Shown piece by piece: positions 1 to 9,879 of a stretch of DNA of 64,000 bases. Location: positions 372,001 to 436,000 of the forward strand of contig NZ_CP031716.1 in the NCBI RefSeq assembly GCF_001696605.3. The letters run 5' to 3'. Below the pieces are notes generated by a model that had not been told where the DNA came from, made no database searches, and saw nothing but the letters and a program-made list of their open reading frames with translations. The stretch is from Acinetobacter wuhouensis. GTDB taxonomy: Bacteria; Pseudomonadota; Gammaproteobacteria; Pseudomonadales; Moraxellaceae. Every line of letters starts with the position of its first letter. Positions within the stretch are counted from its first letter, which is position 1. The translations under genes were made by a program, and so were the position numbers.

Positions 1-1082
1 CGCATTTCACGTGCCAAAGCATCTTGATCAGTGCCAGGTGGAATCCAACCTGCTTGATGCACGATCTGAATCAATTGCATAAAGTCGCTGTTCATCACAG
101 ACAATAACATACGAGCGACAGTCATCTGATCTGACTTAGACAATTCGCCCATAATTGCACAATCAAGGGCAATATAACGAGGTTTGCTTGGATTCAAGGT
201 TTCAACAAAGACATTTCCAGGATGCATATCCGCATGGAAGAAGTTGTCACGGAATACTTGGGTAAAGAAAATCGTTAACCCTTTTTCAGCTAAATCTTTA
301 CGATCCATGCCGAGTTTTTCAAAGGTTTCAATGTCAGAAATTGGCACACCTGTGATGCGTTCAGCGACCATTACATCTTTGCTATCCATATACACTTCAG
401 GCACATACATCATGCTTGAGCCTGTGAAGTAATGGCGCATACGGCGGGTATTATCTGCTTCTAAAGTCAAATCCAATTCATTCAAAATGACTTGACGATA
501 GTTCTCGATAATTTCTGAAATATGCACAGCACGTGCTGCTTCAAGGCGTTTTTCCAAATTCGCCCCAAGCCATCTTAAAATTTCAAAATCTTCTAAGATT
601 TGACTGCGAATATCAGGTCGAGTGACTTTGACTACGACTTCACGACCATCATGCAAAGCCGCTGTGTGTACTTGTGCAATCGAAGCCGCAGCTAAAGGCT
701 GTTCATCAAAACGAGCGAAAAGTGTTGAGATATTGGCTTTGAGTGATTCTTCAATACGTGTTCTTGCAACATTTGAATCAAAAGGTTTGACACGATCTTG
801 TAGTAAAACCAATTGCTGTAGAATTTCAGGTGGAATCAAATCACGGCGAGTTGAAAGTAATTGCCCTAACTTGATTGCCAAAGGTCCCATTTTTTCTAAA
901 GCTTCTTTGAGCTTTAGTGGATTTTTCTTCTCTTTACTTGACCATGCAGCAGGGTGCATACGAATAATCGACAAGGCATGGCGGGCTTTTTCAGGTAATT
1001 CTTCCGCAGGTACCAATGTATCGAGTCTATAGTGAGCAGCGATGCGCCACAGGTCGAGCAATCGGGAAATGTGCGGAATCAT
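1..1082 (-). CDS. ubiB: UbiB, ubiquinone biosynthesis protein kinase-like ATPase (partial, C-terminus off window)
   Basis: Reading the minus strand from the ATG at 1082 gives 360 uninterrupted codons that run off the window start, so roughly the last third of a normal ~540-residue protein is missing. UbiB is an atypical membrane-associated kinase-like ATPase needed for coenzyme Q synthesis. Visible family marks are the KLGQ motif in a KMGPLAIKLGQLLSTRRD segment near residue 70, the Ala-rich loop AAASIAQVH near 130, DMHPGNVF and ALDCAIMGEL (the DFG-equivalent region). The start lies 8 bp after the ubiJ stop codon, so it is the third gene of a ubiE-ubiJ-ubiB operon, as in other Gammaproteobacteria. 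Identification is secure; only the C-terminal membrane segments cannot be checked. Confidence 0.95.
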   Translation of the reverse strand, partial: MIPHISRLLDLWRIAAHYRLDTLVPAEELPEKARHALSIIRMHPAAWSSKEKKNPLKLKEALEKMGPLAIKLGQLLSTRRDLIPPEILQQLVLLQDRVKPFDSNVARTRIEESLKANISTLFARFDEQPLAAASIAQVHTAALHDGREVVVKVTRPDIRSQILEDFEILRWLGANLEKRLEAARAVHISEIIENYRQVILNELDLTLEADNTRRMRHYFTGSSMMYVPEVYMDSKDVMVAERITGVPISDIETFEKLGMDRKDLAEKGLTIFFTQVFRDNFFHADMHPGNVFVETLNPSKPRYIALDCAIMGELSKSDQMTVARMLLSVMNSDFMQLIQIVHQAGWIPPGTDQDALAREM

Positions 1083-1090
1083 AAATGGTC

Positions 1091-1756
1091 TTACCTAGGT
1101 TGTTCAGAGTTGAAATGGTTTTGAAGCTGTTGAATTTTCGCTTCAAGCCGATCAATATTTTGGTTGAGAGAACGCGTATCGTGTTGCAAATCATCCATTT
1201 GCCAACGTGGAGCAACTAAGCCAGTGTCTTCTTTTAAAAAGTCTTCGGCAAAAAATAAATGACTTTGTAAAGAGCGTTTGATCAGTTTTGGCGCAAGCTG
1301 AATTTTACCAATTTCATGTGCCAATGCAGGACCAATCCACGGGCTTAAATGCGAGGCTAAATCAGGTTCAGCCTGTTGCAGAATACGTTGAATATCCTGT
1401 AGCAGGTGATAATCACCTTGAAGTGGAATATTACCAATATCATCCGCAACAAACAGTTTGGCGAGTTCAACTACACTTTTGACATGCAAAGTCGCAGTTG
1501 CTTCTGAAATCGCAACTGTTTGATCAAAAGGACGTTGTTCAAACACAGATGGCGTATCGCTTTTGCCTGTCACTGTCGGTTCAAGCCGAACTTTATGCGT
1601 ATCAAAAAACACATCAACAGACAATTGTGGTGAATCGATCACCACACGTAATAATTTACCTTGTAATTCATCGAATTGGATACGAGTGATCGCATCCAAA
1701 TTGATAAATTGATTGATCAGCCGTTCAACAGCACCGAGTGCCAAAATTGACCACAT
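1091..1756 (-). CDS. ubiJ: UbiJ, ubiquinone biosynthesis accessory factor (SCP2 domain)
   Basis: This 221-residue protein lies between ubiE and ubiB, 12 bp after ubiE and 8 bp before ubiB, which is the classical UbiJ position. UbiJ carries an SCP2-type lipid-binding fold and, with UbiK, organises the soluble complex that modifies the ubiquinone ring. The N-terminus (MWSILALGAVERLINQFINL) and the alternating hydrophobic strand pattern through residues 20-110 fit SCP2. The C-terminal 35 residues (LNQNIDRLEAKIQQLQNHF) form a coiled coil that in the family mediates binding to UbiK. Length is close to the family norm of about 200. The call relies strongly on gene order as well as sequence. Confidence 0.9.
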   Translation of the reverse strand: MWSILALGAVERLINQFINLDAITRIQFDELQGKLLRVVIDSPQLSVDVFFDTHKVRLEPTVTGKSDTPSVFEQRPFDQTVAISEATATLHVKSVVELAKLFVADDIGNIPLQGDYHLLQDIQRILQQAEPDLASHLSPWIGPALAHEIGKIQLAPKLIKRSLQSHLFFAEDFLKEDTGLVAPRWQMDDLQHDTRSLNQNIDRLEAKIQQLQNHFNSEQPR

Positions 1757-1768
1757 GGCGATTGACCT

Positions 1769-2713
1769 TTAAAGTTTAAAACCACGATGCACAGCCACGA
1801 TTCCACCTGTTAGATTGTGGTAATCGGTGTTTTGGAAGCCTGCATTTTCCATCATGCCTTTTAAGGTACGTTGGTCAGGGTGCATACGGATTGATTCAGC
1901 TAAATATTTATAACTTTCTGAGTCATTCGCTACAAGTTTACCCATGATCGGTAAAGCAGTGAATGAATACAAATCATACAATTTTGAGAATGGCTCGAAC
2001 ACTGGTTTAGAGAATTCTAAAATCAATAAACGACCGCCTGGCTTAAGTACACGATACATCGCAGCAAGTGCAGCATCTTTATCGGTCACGTTACGTAAAC
2101 CAAAACTGATGGTTAAAAGGTCAAAACTGTTGTCTGCGAATGGTTCTAAAGTTTCAGCATTGGCTAAAACAAAATCCACATTGGTACAGCCTGCATCGAG
2201 TAAACGATCACGACCTACATTCAACATAGATTCGTTAATGTCTGATAATACAACATGACCTGTAGGACCAACTTCACGGCTGAAGACTTTGGCTAAGTCA
2301 CCTGTACCGCCTGCGATATCAAGTACGTGTTGACCGCGGCGTACACCTGACATATTGATCGCAAAGCGTTTCCATAAACGGTGAATACCGAAAGACATCA
2401 AGTCATTCATGATGTCGTATTTTGCTGCAACTGAGTGGAACACTTCTGCTACTTTTTGCGCTTTGTCTTCACTGCTAACCGTTTGGTAGCCGAAATGTGT
2501 GGTTGCACCGACATTGCCTGTGTTTGCGCCACGAGGTAGATTGTATTTAGGCACAGTGCCTGAAACTGGTGTATCGGTCAGCTGTTGTTGTAAAGATTGT
2601 TGCTGACCTTGTGGTGCGCCTTGTGGCAATGGTTCTGTTAGAAATGGACTGACTTTGTCTGTATTGGTTGCCGTTTCAGCAGGTGCTGTAGGCTTTTGGT
2701 CTTCATTCGACAT
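1769..2713 (-). CDS. ubiE: UbiE, demethylmenaquinone/ubiquinone C-methyltransferase with N-terminal extension
   Basis: UbiE is the SAM-dependent C-methyltransferase of ubiquinone (and menaquinone) synthesis. The catalytic part begins at about residue 70 (TTHFGYQTV) and matches E. coli UbiE closely: [18 protein letters not shown], then the SAM-binding [10 protein letters not shown] and later [10 protein letters not shown] and VLKPGGR. The first ~70 residues are a Pro/Gln/Thr-rich, low-complexity extension (including [11 protein letters not shown]) absent from the enterobacterial enzyme. The open frame extends to 2734, but the ATG at 2713 (MSNEDQKP) is preferred because the extra seven codons add an unlikely MCSGVTQ. 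It is first in the ubiE-ubiJ-ubiB operon. Confidence 0.95.
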   Translation of the reverse strand: MSNEDQKPTAPAETATNTDKVSPFLTEPLPQGAPQGQQQSLQQQLTDTPVSGTVPKYNLPRGANTGNVGATTHFGYQTVSSEDKAQKVAEVFHSVAAKYDIMNDLMSFGIHRLWKRFAINMSGVRRGQHVLDIAGGTGDLAKVFSREVGPTGHVVLSDINESMLNVGRDRLLDAGCTNVDFVLANAETLEPFADNSFDLLTISFGLRNVTDKDAALAAMYRVLKPGGRLLILEFSKPVFEPFSKLYDLYSFTALPIMGKLVANDSESYKYLAESIRMHPDQRTLKGMMENAGFQNTDYHNLTGGIVAVHRGFKL

Positions 2714-2821
2714 TTGAGTCACTCCTGAACACAAAAATGGGAAATTTTATATTGCCCTGCATAATGACAGATTCTGAAAAAATTTGCAGTCATCATCCAA
2801 CAATTGTTATGAATAATATAC

Positions 2822-2847
2822 AAAAACCGATCTAAAAGATCGGTTTG
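2822..2847 (-). terminator. Intrinsic terminator after the FFLEELY-type gene
   Basis: A perfect 9-bp inverted repeat, AAACCGATC and GATCGGTTT, is separated by 5 nt; on the minus strand it is followed by a run of T. It lies 19 bp after the stop of the 2866-3573 gene and before ubiE, so it separates the two minus-strand units. Confidence 0.75.
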
Positions 2848-2865
2848 TTGAGTGCACAATTAAAA

Positions 2866-3573
2866 TTAAATTTCAAATGGATGTGGATGCCCTGAATGGA
2901 CTTTTTCAACAATCTCAGTTTCTTTTACGGTAAATTCGTGAATAAACTTGGCTGCGGATTTCATCGGTTTCATTGCCACAAAACCTTCACCAATAAAGTC
3001 ATACATCAGTTCAAATTTATATTTCGCTGCTGTGCCTTTACACATTTTAAAAGCAGTATGCATGATAAATGAGCGCATATATTTATCCAATGCGCCGCCC
3101 AAATCATCCAATAGCCCCAATTGCTCTAAACGGGCATCGTGTTGATCAAGTTTAAGCAAGGTTTGGCGCATCATTTCGTCATCAATGGCTTGGTCAGCAG
3201 GGTAGTCTTGTAAAAGTTGTGCTGCGACTTGTTCATCGAGTTGCATTGCCAATACAGCAAGCCCGACTGACTTTAAACCTGTTTTGATGGCATTTTCAGG
3301 AATGATTTTTTCTGCTTTGTACGCATACTTTAAAAGGCGTTCAATTTGCAAAGCGAGATCATCAAACTCAGGACCACCATATAAACGGTTGATAAAGTAT
3401 TTCGCCATCAACTGGTTTTCTTTTTGATTAAACAAATCATGGTGCGTTTTTTGAATGCGAACTTTTAACCAACCTTGGGCTTCATGTAGGCGCTTTTCAA
3501 GAATTGGGTCAGTGTGATAACTCAATTGTTGGTATTGTTCTAAAAGCTGATCGAGTGCAGCAAGTTTTGACAT
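2866..3573 (-). CDS. FFLEELY-motif-type protein of unknown function
   Basis: A 235-residue soluble, mostly helical protein without signal peptide or membrane segment. It contains YFINRLYGGPEFDDLA near residue 60, which resembles the FFLEELYGG motif that names a gammaproteobacterial family of unknown function. I base the family name on that motif alone. The ATG at 3573 follows a purine-rich stretch and matches a natural start (MSKLAALDQLLEQYQQL). It is a single-gene unit closed by a hairpin at 2822-2847 and separated from the divergent polyphosphate gene by about 210 bp. No function can be inferred from context. Confidence 0.7.
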   Translation of the reverse strand: MSKLAALDQLLEQYQQLSYHTDPILEKRLHEAQGWLKVRIQKTHHDLFNQKENQLMAKYFINRLYGGPEFDDLALQIERLLKYAYKAEKIIPENAIKTGLKSVGLAVLAMQLDEQVAAQLLQDYPADQAIDDEMMRQTLLKLDQHDARLEQLGLLDDLGGALDKYMRSFIMHTAFKMCKGTAAKYKFELMYDFIGEGFVAMKPMKSAAKFIHEFTVKETEIVEKVHSGHPHPFEI

Positions 3574-3787
3574 ACAAAAACTCTAAATTTCGTTTTATAA
3601 AAGCATAAAGGCAGTTTAATCATATCGCCATGACAAAAGTACAAAAACAATTGGGAAATATGGTCAGTGGATGTCTTATTCAGCGAGATTAGTTTGCTTC
3701 GCTGTATTTTTATACAGAAAAGATATGGTGTGATTTTAGAGAAAGGTTATACTCGAATGAAGTACAGTTAAATCAAAAGAGTAGCAA

Positions 3788-5206
3788 ATGATTGAAGAAC
3801 AACTACAATTTTCATTGCGGGATGAAGAAGAACTTTCGGTTGATTTGATTGAAGCACAATACGCACTTAAAAATTCTAAAGGTCAAAGCAATGCCAAAAG
3901 CATCGTGATCTTGGTCAGTGGTATTGAGCTTGCGGGTAAAGGTGAAGCAGTAAAACAACTACGTGAATGGGTTGACCCACGTTATTTACGTGTTAAAGCT
4001 GATCCTGCACACCTATTTACCTTTAGACAAACATTTTGGCAGCCTTATGCAAGACATATCCCTGCTGAAGGGCAAATCCAAGTCTTTTTTGGCAACTGGT
4101 ATAGTGATTTATTATCAACGGCAATGCATGTGTCTAAGCCTTTGGATGAAACGTTATTTGATGCTTATATCGAAAGCATGCGCACATTTGAACAGGATTT
4201 AAAAAATAACCATGTGGATGTGATTAAAGTCTGGTTTGATCTGCCGTGGAAAAATTTGCAAAAGCGTTTGGATAATATTGATGCCTCTGAGCAACGTTGG
4301 CACAAGTTGATGGGCTTAGATTGGCGCAATAAAAAGCAATACGACACCATACAAAAGCTTCGTCAGCATTTTACTGATGATTGGTATGTGATTGATTGTG
4401 AAGATGAAGAAGTCCGTGATCAACAATTTGCACAATATATTTTGCATGCCTTAAAACAATTACCGAAACATAAAACCACGGTGAGAACTAAGTGGAAGCA
4501 AGCCCCTGTTCCTGAAAGTCTGTTGAATCCATCTACTGATGAGATGAAAAATGATGATTATAAGGCTGAGTTAAAGAAATTATCCAAGAAAGTCTCTGAT
4601 GCCTTGCGTAATGACCCACGCAATATTGTGGTGACGTTTGAAGGTATGGATGCTGCGGGGAAAGGTGGTGCGATCAAGCGGATTGTTAAAAATCTTGATC
4701 CTCGTGAATATGAAATTCATACCATTGCCGCACCTGAGCAGTATGAGTTACGTCGTCCATATCAGTGGCGTTTTTGGACGAAGATTCAACCTGAAGAAAA
4801 GATCAGCATTTTTGACCGTACTTGGTATGGGCGGGTTTTGGTGGAACGGATTGAGGGCTTTGCTAAACCTGCGGAATGGCAACGTGCTTATGATGAAATC
4901 AATCGTTTTGAAAAGGATTTAAGTGATAATCAAACGGTGCTGATTAAGTTTTGGCTGGCGATTAGCAAAGATGAGCAAGAGGCTCGTTTTAAAGCACGTG
5001 AAGAAACACCGCATAAGCGTTTTAAAATTACCCCAGATGATTGGCGTAATCGTGGGCATTGGGATGATTATTTAAATGCGGCGGCGGATATGTTTGAGCG
5101 TACCAATACTGAGTATGCGCCGTGGCATATTATTTCAACTAATGATAAGTATTCGGCACGTATTCAGGTGCTTAAGGCGATATTGAAACAGTTAAATGTG
5201 GATTGA
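3788..5206 (+). CDS. pap: Polyphosphate:AMP phosphotransferase (two-domain PPK2)
   Basis: This enzyme phosphorylates AMP to ADP using inorganic polyphosphate. The 472 residues contain two tandem PPK2 domains. Walker A-like loops are seen at residues ~44-56 (SGIELAGKGEAVK) and again at ~283-296 (EGMDAAGKGGAIKR), the second being the canonical PPK2 loop. Further PPK2 marks in the C-terminal half are RRPYQWRFW, IFDRTWYGRVLVERIEGFA and KITPDDWRNR. The first domain has a degenerate set (WQPYARHIP, FGNWYSDLL), as expected for fused class II PPK2, where the C-terminal domain carries the main activity. Length and layout match Pap of A. johnsonii. It is monocistronic, starting at ATG 3788 shortly after a purine-rich AAGAGTAGC. 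Confidence 0.9.
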   Translation: MIEEQLQFSLRDEEELSVDLIEAQYALKNSKGQSNAKSIVILVSGIELAGKGEAVKQLREWVDPRYLRVKADPAHLFTFRQTFWQPYARHIPAEGQIQVFFGNWYSDLLSTAMHVSKPLDETLFDAYIESMRTFEQDLKNNHVDVIKVWFDLPWKNLQKRLDNIDASEQRWHKLMGLDWRNKKQYDTIQKLRQHFTDDWYVIDCEDEEVRDQQFAQYILHALKQLPKHKTTVRTKWKQAPVPESLLNPSTDEMKNDDYKAELKKLSKKVSDALRNDPRNIVVTFEGMDAAGKGGAIKRIVKNLDPREYEIHTIAAPEQYELRRPYQWRFWTKIQPEEKISIFDRTWYGRVLVERIEGFAKPAEWQRAYDEINRFEKDLSDNQTVLIKFWLAISKDEQEARFKAREETPHKRFKITPDDWRNRGHWDDYLNAAADMFERTNTEYAPWHIISTNDKYSARIQVLKAILKQLNVD

Positions 5207-5270
5207 TGTTGAAGAATTTTTTTTTCTTAGGCGTCATGCATGGCTTAGGGATGCTGTGTTTTTCATATAC

Positions 5271-5309
5271 ATCCTCTCCCTAACCCTCTCCTTGAAAAGG
5301 AGAGGGGAC
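5271..5309. repeat. Extragenic palindrome of CCTCTCCCTAACCCTCTCC type (copy 1)
   Basis: The segment reads CCTCTCCCTAACCCTCTCC, then a short loop and GGAGAGGGG, giving a CTCTCC/GGAGAG hairpin. Related copies occur at 58879-58944 and 59068-59101. It behaves as a dispersed intergenic palindrome rather than a gene-specific terminator; no T-run follows. Confidence 0.75.
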
Positions 5310-5399
5310 TTTCATTATGAATTAAATGTTGATTGTAATTAGACTTATTGCAAAAACTTTATTGTTGATAAGACTGGTTTAGTTAAAATCGGGAATGCA

Positions 5400-5432
5400 T
5401 AAAAAAGAACATCGGATTATGAGTCCGATGCT
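5400..5432 (-). terminator. Intrinsic terminator for the 5456-5968 gene
   Basis: GCATCGGA and TCCGATG arms (5410-5416 and 5424-5430) form a hairpin; on the minus strand it is followed by TTCTTTTTT. It begins about 25 bp after the stop codon of the gene it would terminate. Confidence 0.75.
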
Positions 5433-5455
5433 CTAAACGACTAGAAATATTCAGA

Positions 5456-5968
5456 TCAAGAATACTTCACCACACTCGCATTCTGTTTCTGTTGAATGCC
5501 TTTTGCCAATTTATAACATTCATCCACATGCGCTTCAGCGACTTTTTTCATCACGATATAGCCCAAGCTTGCCGCAATGATCGAACCGCCCAAAGGAATA
5601 AATTTAGTCACTTGTTTGGTGATGACTTTGGCAGCAACATTATTCAAAGAAGATTTCACCGCAGTGCGTGCTACCACCAAGCCCGAAAACTCAAAACCAC
5701 GTTTACGCAATTCATTCCAATGGATTTTTTTGGTCGCAGGGTCATAAACGCTGATTTGATCAGGTGCTAAACCAAAACGGGCATTAATTTCAGGAATCAA
5801 TTGCGATAAAATTCCCACATCAATCACCACATCAAAAAATGGTACAGGAACAACGGCTGCACCTGCTGAAAAATAAGCACGTTTTTTGACGAGGTCTAAG
5901 CATTCATTACGAATTTGTTCTAAATTTAAAGTTGGGTCGATTGAATCTGGGATTTTATCAATTTTCAT
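5456..5968 (-). CDS. Small protein with Gly/Ala-rich membrane-active segments (DUF697-like)
   Basis: A 170-residue protein of unknown role. Residues ~33-66 (FSAGAAVVPVPFFDVVIDVGILSQLIPEIN) and ~122-145 (FIPLGGSIIAASLGYIVMKKVAEAH) form hydrophobic Gly/Ala-rich segments that resemble the DUF697 module found in GTPase-associated proteins. The PVPFFDVV stretch is the basis for that suggestion. There is no signal peptide. It starts at ATG 5968, is closed by a hairpin at 5400-5432, and stands divergent to recC with about 180 bp between. The family assignment is tentative. Confidence 0.6.
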   Translation of the reverse strand: MKIDKIPDSIDPTLNLEQIRNECLDLVKKRAYFSAGAAVVPVPFFDVVIDVGILSQLIPEINARFGLAPDQISVYDPATKKIHWNELRKRGFEFSGLVVARTAVKSSLNNVAAKVITKQVTKFIPLGGSIIAASLGYIVMKKVAEAHVDECYKLAKGIQQKQNASVVKYS

Positions 5969-6151
5969 AAAACAATTACCTATTTTTCAAGCATTTTATA
6001 TTTCGGCGGATACCAGTTTTTAAGCTTGACGGTGTGAAGTTATTTCCAAATATAGTGTAAAAATGCCATAGTATGACGCAGTTGTATAGTGGTGAATGTT
6101 TATGTTTTTGTGCATCACCATGCAGAGTAAAATATTGACAGTTGAGGGATT

Positions 6152-9100
6152 ATGGCAATACATGTGATTCAAAGCCAACGCATTGACGTTTTGGTGCAAG
6201 GGCTTTTGCAAAATACGACACAGCCATCTAAAAATCCTTTTGCTGTCCTGCAAACACAACATTTTATTGTACCGAGCCCTGCTGTTCAGGAATGGCTCAG
6301 TCAACGTATCGCTGAACAACAAGGGATTAGTGCCAATAGCCAATTTCACCAACGGATTCGTGGTTTTCAATGGTTTGCCTATCAACAAGTTTTAGAAGAT
6401 AAAGATAAAGTTCGTAAAGCCAATATTCCACGTTTGATTATGAAATGGCGCATTTATCAAACTTTAAAAAGTTTTATTGAAAGTGATGAAAATAGCCTTG
6501 CTGAACATCATCCTTTACATAGCATTATTCAACGTATTTATGATGCCGCTTCACAGCTTGAAAATGGTTTAGATAAACAACTCAAAAAACAAAGTATGTT
6601 GTATTGGGTGTCTGAACAAGTATCAAAGTTATTCAGCAACTATATGATGTATCGTGGCGAATGTCAGCGTGCATGTGAACATATCTGTACCTGTCCAAGT
6701 AATTGGCTCGGACAATGGGGACGTGGTCAAGAACTCAATTTAGAACAACAATTCTTTAAAACCAATCAAGCGATTTCAGCATTCACTTTAAATCAAGCGC
6801 AAGAATTGGAAAGCTGGCAACGATGGTTGTGGCAACAGACATTTCATGATGATTTTGTTGAAATGCAAAGTATTGATGATGACTTTTGGCAGATTTTAGA
6901 TGATGAGGTTAAACGTCCTTTCGCATTGAAAAAATTGCCAAGTCGTTTGATTGTTTTCACCTTACTCGATTTACCACCGAGCCAATTGCAGTTTTTAAGA
7001 CGATTGGGACAATATTTAGATGTCATCATTCTGCATTACAACCCATCGCAAGAATATTGGGCGGATAGTGTCGATCCAAACTGGAAAAAACAATACGATT
7101 TACGTGTCAAAGAACGCTTTATTGCCAAGCATCCTAAAGCGACAGATGAGGATATTCAAAAGTTCTTTGATGAATTTACTTTAAATTTTAATGCTGAAAT
7201 TCGTGAATCACGTCATCCATTACTGACTCGTTTTGGTAAACAAGCCCGTGATCATTTCTCGATTCTTTCCAATCTTTCATCGGGTGATGAAGGGCAATGG
7301 GTCGATGCCTTTGTCGATGAAGAACCGACCAATTTATTGACGAAATTACAGTCTGATATTCTGTATTTGGTTGAGCCTGAACCGCATGCTTATCCAATTG
7401 CTGAGGACGATGATTCGATTCAAATACATGTCTGTCATTCGTCATTGCGTCAGTTGGAAGTTTTAAAAGATCAACTGATTCATTGGTTGGCGCAAGGTAC
7501 GGCAGAGAATCCACATCGTCCGAGTGATATTCTGGTTTTAGTTCCAGATTTAAAACAAATTGAACCGCTAATTCGTAGTGTATTCCCACATACGCCAAAC
7601 CAAGACAGTGTTTATTTACCTGTGAAAATTGCAGGGGTGACGCAACTGGATGCCAATAATGCATGGCGGGCAGTGCTTGGGCGTATTCAATTGGTCGAAG
7701 GGCGTTTTAGTGTCGAAGATTTTGCTGATTGGCTGAGTTTAAATGCCACACAAATCCGCTATGAGCTTGATGTTTCCAATACCGAACGCATGATTGATTT
7801 GTTGATCAGTGCAGGGTTTAAGCGTGGTTTAGATGCGCAACATTTACAACGTTCACTCAGTGCTGACGATACTGATTATCGTTTTAGCTTTAAATATGCC
7901 TTAGATCGTTTGGCATTGGGTATGGCGGTTCCAGAGCATCAGATTTTTAAACATGTGAATGGCGATACTTTAAGTTATGCACAAGTCTTAGCCAGTGATT
8001 TTGAGCTCATTGCCAAGTTGATTCAGATTTATCAAGACTTTGACCAGCGCCGTGATTGGATGATTGCGCATGAACTGGGTAAAAATACCCAACTAAAATG
8101 CTATGTCGATGCGTGGTTAAACTTACTCATGCAAGACATTATCGAGTTTGAGCAAGCTGGAGTTGAGTCATTAAAAGTAGTCCGTGAAATTGTCAAAAAA
8201 CAAGAACGTATGCTGACTTTGGCGAGCTACTATGATGAAAGAATTGAAAATCTGACTGGTGCTTCAGCGCATGTAAAAGCGCAGTCTGTTTTAAAGAATA
8301 TTTACTTGCCTTTGCCTTATTTACTCAATGAAATTAACAATCTATTAGATGGACAAATAGATCAAGCCTTACCGACAGGACAAATTACCTTTAGTCAGAT
8401 TGGGCAGATTCGACCATTACCCTATAAATTAATGGTGATGATGAATTTAGACGGGGGTAAATTCCCAGATCGAAATGTGCATTTACCCTTTGATTTAATG
8501 GAAATTCTAAAACCACAATTGGGGGATCGTTCTCGTTTGGATGATGACCAAGGTGCATTTTTAGATGCTTTGCTCTTGGCGCAGGAAAATCTATGGCTGT
8601 TTTATAATGGTTTTGATGTCAGTGATGGTGAGGTGCGTGATCCATCTAGTGTATTACAGGAATTGGTCAATCATATTGCTTTGATTGCACAGTCCACAAA
8701 TGCTTCATTCAACTCACCTGATCAGGCAGATCAGATGGTTAATTTGAATGGTATTGAAGTCCCTGAACAAATTCAGTCTTTGTATCATATTCATACTTTA
8801 CAGCCCTTTGATCCGAATGGTTTTGAAGCTACGCAGAATATCCGCTATCAAGATCAATGGTTTGCTGTGGCACAGCAGATTCGCCAAGCAGAAAAGCTAT
8901 CCAAACGTACAGCTTGGGCAAATACACCTTATCCAATTGTTCAGGAAGACATGACTGTATTAGATGCAGGGCAATGGATTCAGGATGTAACTTTCCCTGC
9001 ACGCTTATATCTAAAAACTTTGGGTGTGGAAAATCTACGCGCGGAAGATATTCCAACATTGAATGAGCCTTTGATTCTCGATGGTTTAGCACGTTATCAA

Positions 9101-9877
9101 ATTCGGGATTTTTTACAGAAAAGCGATACGCAAAACAACGCAACTGATATTGGCTTATTACAAGATCAACTGCCAATGGGTAAGGTTCAGCACAGCGCAT
9201 GGCAAATGAGCTTGGCGGAACAAGACAATTTACAAGAACGCTTAAAACGCTATGCACCGGAAGTGACAGCGACCACACAACGGCAATGGCGTATTGAAAA
9301 GAATGTGGTGATGAATATCACTGTGCCGAAACAATTCGGTGTGGATTGGGTCAGTTTAGATGCTTCCAGTGGTCGTGCTAAACGCCGTGCCAAAGTTTGG
9401 CTCGAATATTTATTGTGGTTGAGTTATCTAAATCTCGCAGGTGAGCAAGCCAAAGATTTGCAACGTATCGCTGTATTTAGTGATGTCACCATTATCAATA
9501 CTGGGCTGAGTTCGGAGCAAGCCAAAGCACATCTATTGGCATGGTTCCAAGCCTTTACTTATGGGCAATCTGAACCTTTGGTTTTGCCCGCAGGATTATT
9601 ATTAAAACTTGCTGAAAATAAAAAGCAACTCGAATGGCGCGAAGAAGAGGGACAAACCCGTATTGAAAACTTTGCAGATATTCTGGCGGAATGGAACAAG
9701 AGTGATGCCTTCTTACCTTATGATTTAAGCGAGATGGAATGGAGTCGTCAGCATCGAGATTGGCAGTTTATTTTACAAGAACAGGATGCAACCGCCTTGT
9801 TGAAACATGCCTGTGATCAATTTGCCCATGATCTGTATCAACCGATTTATCAGCATCAAACTGTTGCAGAGGAATAA
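6152..9877 (+). CDS. recC: RecC, exodeoxyribonuclease V gamma subunit
   Basis: RecC is the Chi-recognising, strand-splitting subunit of RecBCD, which processes double-strand ends. The 1241-residue product starts at ATG 6152. It has RecC family marks: an N-terminal FIVPSPAVQEWLSQRIAEQQGISAN segment (residues ~33-57), the inactive-helicase region with VCHSSLRQLEVLKDQLIHWL (~430), and GQIRPLPYKLMVMMNLDGGKFP (~750), followed by RSRLDDDQGAFLDALLLAQ. It is somewhat longer than E. coli RecC (1122). The stop lies 2 bp before the recB start, so translation of recC and recB is tightly linked. The order recC-recB-recD without ptrA is usual for Acinetobacter. Confidence 0.97.
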   Translation: MAIHVIQSQRIDVLVQGLLQNTTQPSKNPFAVLQTQHFIVPSPAVQEWLSQRIAEQQGISANSQFHQRIRGFQWFAYQQVLEDKDKVRKANIPRLIMKWRIYQTLKSFIESDENSLAEHHPLHSIIQRIYDAASQLENGLDKQLKKQSMLYWVSEQVSKLFSNYMMYRGECQRACEHICTCPSNWLGQWGRGQELNLEQQFFKTNQAISAFTLNQAQELESWQRWLWQQTFHDDFVEMQSIDDDFWQILDDEVKRPFALKKLPSRLIVFTLLDLPPSQLQFLRRLGQYLDVIILHYNPSQEYWADSVDPNWKKQYDLRVKERFIAKHPKATDEDIQKFFDEFTLNFNAEIRESRHPLLTRFGKQARDHFSILSNLSSGDEGQWVDAFVDEEPTNLLTKLQSDILYLVEPEPHAYPIAEDDDSIQIHVCHSSLRQLEVLKDQLIHWLAQGTAENPHRPSDILVLVPDLKQIEPLIRSVFPHTPNQDSVYLPVKIAGVTQLDANNAWRAVLGRIQLVEGRFSVEDFADWLSLNATQIRYELDVSNTERMIDLLISAGFKRGLDAQHLQRSLSADDTDYRFSFKYALDRLALGMAVPEHQIFKHVNGDTLSYAQVLASDFELIAKLIQIYQDFDQRRDWMIAHELGKNTQLKCYVDAWLNLLMQDIIEFEQAGVESLKVVREIVKKQERMLTLASYYDERIENLTGASAHVKAQSVLKNIYLPLPYLLNEINNLLDGQIDQALPTGQITFSQIGQIRPLPYKLMVMMNLDGGKFPDRNVHLPFDLMEILKPQLGDRSRLDDDQGAFLDALLLAQENLWLFYNGFDVSDGEVRDPSSVLQELVNHIALIAQSTNASFNSPDQADQMVNLNGIEVPEQIQSLYHIHTLQPFDPNGFEATQNIRYQDQWFAVAQQIRQAEKLSKRTAWANTPYPIVQEDMTVLDAGQWIQDVTFPARLYLKTLGVENLRAEDIPTLNEPLILDGLARYQIRDFLQKSDTQNNATDIGLLQDQLPMGKVQHSAWQMSLAEQDNLQERLKRYAPEVTATTQRQWRIEKNVVMNITVPKQFGVDWVSLDASSGRAKRRAKVWLEYLLWLSYLNLAGEQAKDLQRIAVFSDVTIINTGLSSEQAKAHLLAWFQAFTYGQSEPLVLPAGLLLKLAENKKQLEWREEEGQTRIENFADILAEWNKSDAFLPYDLSEMEWSRQHRDWQFILQEQDATALLKHACDQFAHDLYQPIYQHQTVAEE

Positions 9878-9879
9878 TC

